Shown: positions 61,656 through 64,000 of the stretch, piece by piece
Layout of the letters: each line of letters opens with the position of its first letter
Position numbering within the stretch: the stretch's first letter is position 1
Source: Pseudomonas uvaldensis
Lineage (GTDB): Bacteria; Pseudomonadota; Gammaproteobacteria; Pseudomonadales; Pseudomonadaceae
Length of the DNA stretch: 64,000 nt
Assembly: GCF_021271205.1 (NCBI RefSeq)
Contig: NZ_JAIWKS010000004.1
Location: forward strand, 372,001 to 436,000
Direction: 5' to 3'
The notes under the pieces: generated by a model
The model's database searches: none
What the model was told of the DNA's origin: nothing
Seen by the model: the letters and a program-made list of their open reading frames with translations, nothing else
Made by a program: the position numbers and the translations under genes

Positions 61656-62108
61656 TTACTGCTTCCAGCGATCCGCCGCCGCATGATCGCTGTCCCGTCC
61701 TTCGACCCAACGCGGGCCATCGACGGTGTTTTCTTTCTTCCAGAACGGAGCACGGGTCTTGAGGTAGTCCATGACGAAGGCGCAGGCGTCGAACGCCGCC
61801 TGACGATGGGCACTGGCAGCTCCTACGAAGACAATCGGCTCGCCCGGCTCCAGGACGCCGATGCGGTGCAACACTTCCAGCTTCAACAACGGCCAGCGCT
61901 GCTCGGCCTCGGTCGCAATCTTGCCCAAGGCCTTTTCAGTCATGCCCGGATAATGCTCGAGGAACATCCCGGACACATCCAGGCCGTCGTTGAAGTCACG
62001 TACGTAGCCGACAAAACTCACCACCGCCCCCACGCCGACATTGGCCGCGTGCATTGCGTTGACTTCGGCGCCCGGGTCGAATGGATCGGCCTGCACACGA
62101 ATCGCCAT
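61656..62108 (-). CDS. moaE: Molybdopterin synthase large subunit
   Basis: 150 aa: VRVQADPFDPGAEVNAMHAANVGVGAVVSFVGYVRDF, FLEHYPGMTEKALGKIA, RIGVLEPGEPIVFVGAASAHRQAAFDACAFVMDYLKTRAPFWKKE. With MoaD it puts the dithiolene sulfurs into precursor Z. It starts 3 nt after moaD. The lysine of KTRAPFWKKE is the catalytic segment. Confidence 0.96.
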   Translation of the reverse strand: MAIRVQADPFDPGAEVNAMHAANVGVGAVVSFVGYVRDFNDGLDVSGMFLEHYPGMTEKALGKIATEAEQRWPLLKLEVLHRIGVLEPGEPIVFVGAASAHRQAAFDACAFVMDYLKTRAPFWKKENTVDGPRWVEGRDSDHAAADRWKQ

Positions 62109-62111
62109 GGC

Positions 62112-62354
62112 TCAGCCTCCGGTCACGGTGGGAAAGAACGCGACCTCGTCACCGTCGGCCAGCGGTTCGTCGAGCTGGCATAACTCTTCATTGCGAGCAC
62201 ACATCAGGTTCTGCTCGCTCAATACGTCGAACCCTTCGCGAGCAGCCAGAAACGCACGAACGTCTTCCACGGTGTGAAAGTTGCCGTCGATCCTCTCGGA
62301 GTCCAGACCCAGTGCCTCGCGATAACGCGCAAAAAACTTCACGGTAATGCTCAT
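62112..62354 (-). CDS. moaD: Molybdopterin synthase small subunit
   Basis: 80 aa ubiquitin-like sulfur carrier ending in PTVTGG, the required Gly-Gly that is thiocarboxylated. Start overlaps the moaC stop by 4 bp. Confidence 0.95.
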   Translation of the reverse strand: MSITVKFFARYREALGLDSERIDGNFHTVEDVRAFLAAREGFDVLSEQNLMCARNEELCQLDEPLADGDEVAFFPTVTGG

Positions 62355-62824
62355 GTTGCATCCGCCTGAAAATGGCCACTCTTGCCGCCGAGCTTTTCCA
62401 GCACCCGCACGCCTTCAATCGTCATGCCGCGGTCCACGGCCTTGCACATGTCATAGAGGGTCAGTGCGGCAACACTGGCGGCGGTCAGGGCTTCCATCTC
62501 CACACCGGTCTGCCCCGACAGTTTGCAGCGAGCAACGATGCGCACCAGATCGTCCCCGGCCGCATCGAGCTCGACCTTGACACTGGTGAGCATCAGCGGA
62601 TGGCAGAGCGGAATCAGATCGCTGGTCTTTTTGGCCGCCTGGATGCCGGCAATGCGCGCCACGGCGAACACATCCCCTTTGGGGTGGCCCCCGCTGACGA
62701 TCATTTGCAATGTATCGGGCAGCATGCGCACAAAGGCTTCGGCCGTGGCCTCACGGAACGTCACAGCCTTGTCGGTCACGTCGACCATATTGGCGCGACC
62801 TTGGGAATCGAGATGGGTCAGCAC
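62351..62824 (-). CDS. moaC: Cyclic pyranopterin monophosphate synthase
   Basis: 157 aa: [88 protein letters not shown]. It makes cPMP from the MoaA product. First gene of moaC-moaD-moaE. Confidence 0.96.
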   Translation of the reverse strand: MLTHLDSQGRANMVDVTDKAVTFREATAEAFVRMLPDTLQMIVSGGHPKGDVFAVARIAGIQAAKKTSDLIPLCHPLMLTSVKVELDAAGDDLVRIVARCKLSGQTGVEMEALTAASVAALTLYDMCKAVDRGMTIEGVRVLEKLGGKSGHFQADAT

Positions 62825-62956
62825 AGGGATACTCCTGATCAGGAGCGTCGATTGTAAACCCGTGGGTCAGATTCCGGCAGGCCTGATTGTCGCACCTGGA
62901 TAGAACAACAATTTCCCATGCACCCCACATCCCCTTGTGGGTTATTTGCGAGGCAA

Positions 62957-62986
62957 AAAGACCGGGCGGCCTTAAGGCCGCCCGGT
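62957..62986 (-). terminator. phoH terminator
   Basis: Perfect 11-bp stem ACCGGGCGGCC-TTAA-GGCCGCCCGGT, followed on the minus strand by CTTTTTGCC. Confidence 0.9.
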
Positions 62987-62995
62987 TTGGTGGGG

Positions 62996-64000
62996 TTACA
63001 GGTGCGATTCGGCGTATTCGGCCAGGATCGAGCGCGGTACGCCTTGCAGGGTAATGTGGACTCCGTTGGGGAAGTCCTTGAAGCGTTCGGTCAGGTAGGT
63101 CAGTCCGGAGCTGGTCGCGGACAGGTAAGGCGTGTCGATCTGTGCCAGGTTACCCAGGCACACCACTTTCGAACCGGCGCCGGCACGGGTGATGATGGTC
63201 TTCATCTGGTGCGGGGTGAGGTTCTGGCATTCGTCGATCAGGATCAAGCTCTGCTGGAAGCTGCGGCCTCGAATGTAGTTGAGGGATTTGAACTGCAACG
63301 GCACTTTGCTGAGGATGTAGTCGACGCTGCCATGGGTGCTTTCGTCATCCATGTGCAAGGCCTCGAGGTTGTCGGTGATCGCTCCCAGCCAGGGCTCCAT
63401 TTTTTCCGCTTCGGTACCGGGCAGGAAACCGATCTCCTGGTCCAGGCCCTGCACGCTGCGGGTGGCGATGATGCGCCGGTAGCGTTTACTGACCATGGTC
63501 TGCTCGATGGCCGCAGCCAGGGCCAGGATGGTCTTGCCGGAACCGGCGGCGCCGGACAGGTTGACCAGATGGATATCCGGGTCGAGCAAGGCGAACAGGG
63601 CCAGGCTCTGGTAGATATCGCGCGGTTTGAGCCCCCAGGCCTCCTGATGCAGCAAGGGCTCCTGGTGCAAGTCGAGAATCAGCAGCTTGTCGTCTTCGAT
63701 CTCCTTGATCCAGCCAACGAACCCCTGCTCATCGATGATGAACTCGTTGATGTGCACCGCCGGCAGGTTGTCGATCAGTTGCACCTGGTGCCAGGTGCGC
63801 CCATGGTCCTGACGGGTATCGACCTTGCTCACACGGTCCCAGAAGGAACCGGTCATGGTGTGGTAGCCGTTGGGCAGCAGCGAAACGTCGTCCACCAGTT
63901 GGTCGGTGCTGTAGTCCTCCGCCGCAATCCCGCAGGCGCGGGCCTTGAGGCGCATATTGATGTCTTTGGTCACCAGCACCACGGCCTGATCCTTGTTGCG
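62996..64000 (-). CDS. PhoH-family PIN-ATPase, 5' end outside window
   Basis: 335 codons are visible; the start is beyond the right edge. The left part in protein order is the end of a PIN domain (VLVTKDINMRLKARACGIAAEDYSTDQL), then a PhoH ATPase: Walker A GAAGSGKTILA, ATRSVQGLDQEIGFLPGTEAEKMEPW, Walker B LILIDECQNLTPHQMKTIITRAGAGSKVVCLGNLAQID. PIN-PhoH (PhoH2/YlaK) proteins are RNA helicase/ribonucleases in some bacteria. A terminator follows. Confidence 0.93.
   Translation of the reverse strand, partial: RNKDQAVVLVTKDINMRLKARACGIAAEDYSTDQLVDDVSLLPNGYHTMTGSFWDRVSKVDTRQDHGRTWHQVQLIDNLPAVHINEFIIDEQGFVGWIKEIEDDKLLILDLHQEPLLHQEAWGLKPRDIYQSLALFALLDPDIHLVNLSGAAGSGKTILALAAAIEQTMVSKRYRRIIATRSVQGLDQEIGFLPGTEAEKMEPWLGAITDNLEALHMDDESTHGSVDYILSKVPLQFKSLNYIRGRSFQQSLILIDECQNLTPHQMKTIITRAGAGSKVVCLGNLAQIDTPYLSATSSGLTYLTERFKDFPNGVHITLQGVPRSILAEYAESHL

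Overview
The window looks like chromosome of a fluorescent Pseudomonas (P. fluorescens group). GC is high, coding density is high, and Pseudomonas REP/BIME palindromes recur between genes. The gene blocks match Pseudomonas housekeeping order: lepA-lepB-rnc-era-recO-pdxJ, lptF/lptG-pepA-holC-valS, nagR-nagA-SIS-nagF-nagE, aapJQMP, rhlB-dauB-dauA-dauR and moaC-moaD-moaE. I see no tRNA, rRNA, CRISPR array, complete insertion sequence or prophage.

Layout. 1-1.3 kb: end of a CS1/alpha-type fimbrial cluster (usher cut by the window edge, major pilin). 1.6-3.6 kb: PadR-type metal regulator of the YqjI/NfeR kind with three identical palindromes upstream, a siderophore-interacting ferric reductase and a small membrane protein. 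3.7-11.4 kb: purT, membrane glucose dehydrogenase gcd and small metabolic genes. 11.6-12.7 kb: an unrecognised two-gene pair with a nucleotidyltransferase. 13.2-20.3 kb: GlcNAc phosphotransferase operon. 20.8-21.9 kb: a secreted ADP-ribosyltransferase toxin gene inserted between nagE and the yqfO-purL pair. 22-44 kb: mostly core genes (purL, mltF, pdxJ, recO, era, rnc, lepB, lepA, lptG, lptF, pepA, holC, valS, rlmF, HU). 44.6-50.5 kb: ndpA/yejK, an AT-rich orphan gene behind a lux-box-like palindrome, a GST-like protein, a GIY-YIG protein, an NTF2-like protein, an MFS transporter and an MqsR-MqsA toxin-antitoxin pair. 50.6-54.7 kb: general amino-acid ABC transporter. 55-61.4 kb: esterase, RhlB helicase, D-arginine catabolism and a divergent binding protein. 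61.6-64 kb: molybdopterin genes and a PhoH ATPase cut by the window end.

How the genes work together. NagE brings in and phosphorylates GlcNAc using the EIIA-HPr-EI fusion NagF. NagA deacetylates GlcNAc-6-P and the SIS protein probably deaminates GlcN-6-P; NagR probably represses through sites overlapping a TTGACA promoter. DauA oxidises D-arginine and DauB reduces the 2-ketoacid to L-arginine. DauR probably controls both dauBAR and the divergent binding-protein gene, because related palindromes overlap the -10 of both promoters.

Most interesting: the toxin gene at 20827-21909. Its N-terminal half has all three catalytic motifs of cholera/LT-type ADP-ribosyltransferases. Its C-terminal half looks like a decayed second copy of the same fold, and there is no B subunit nearby.
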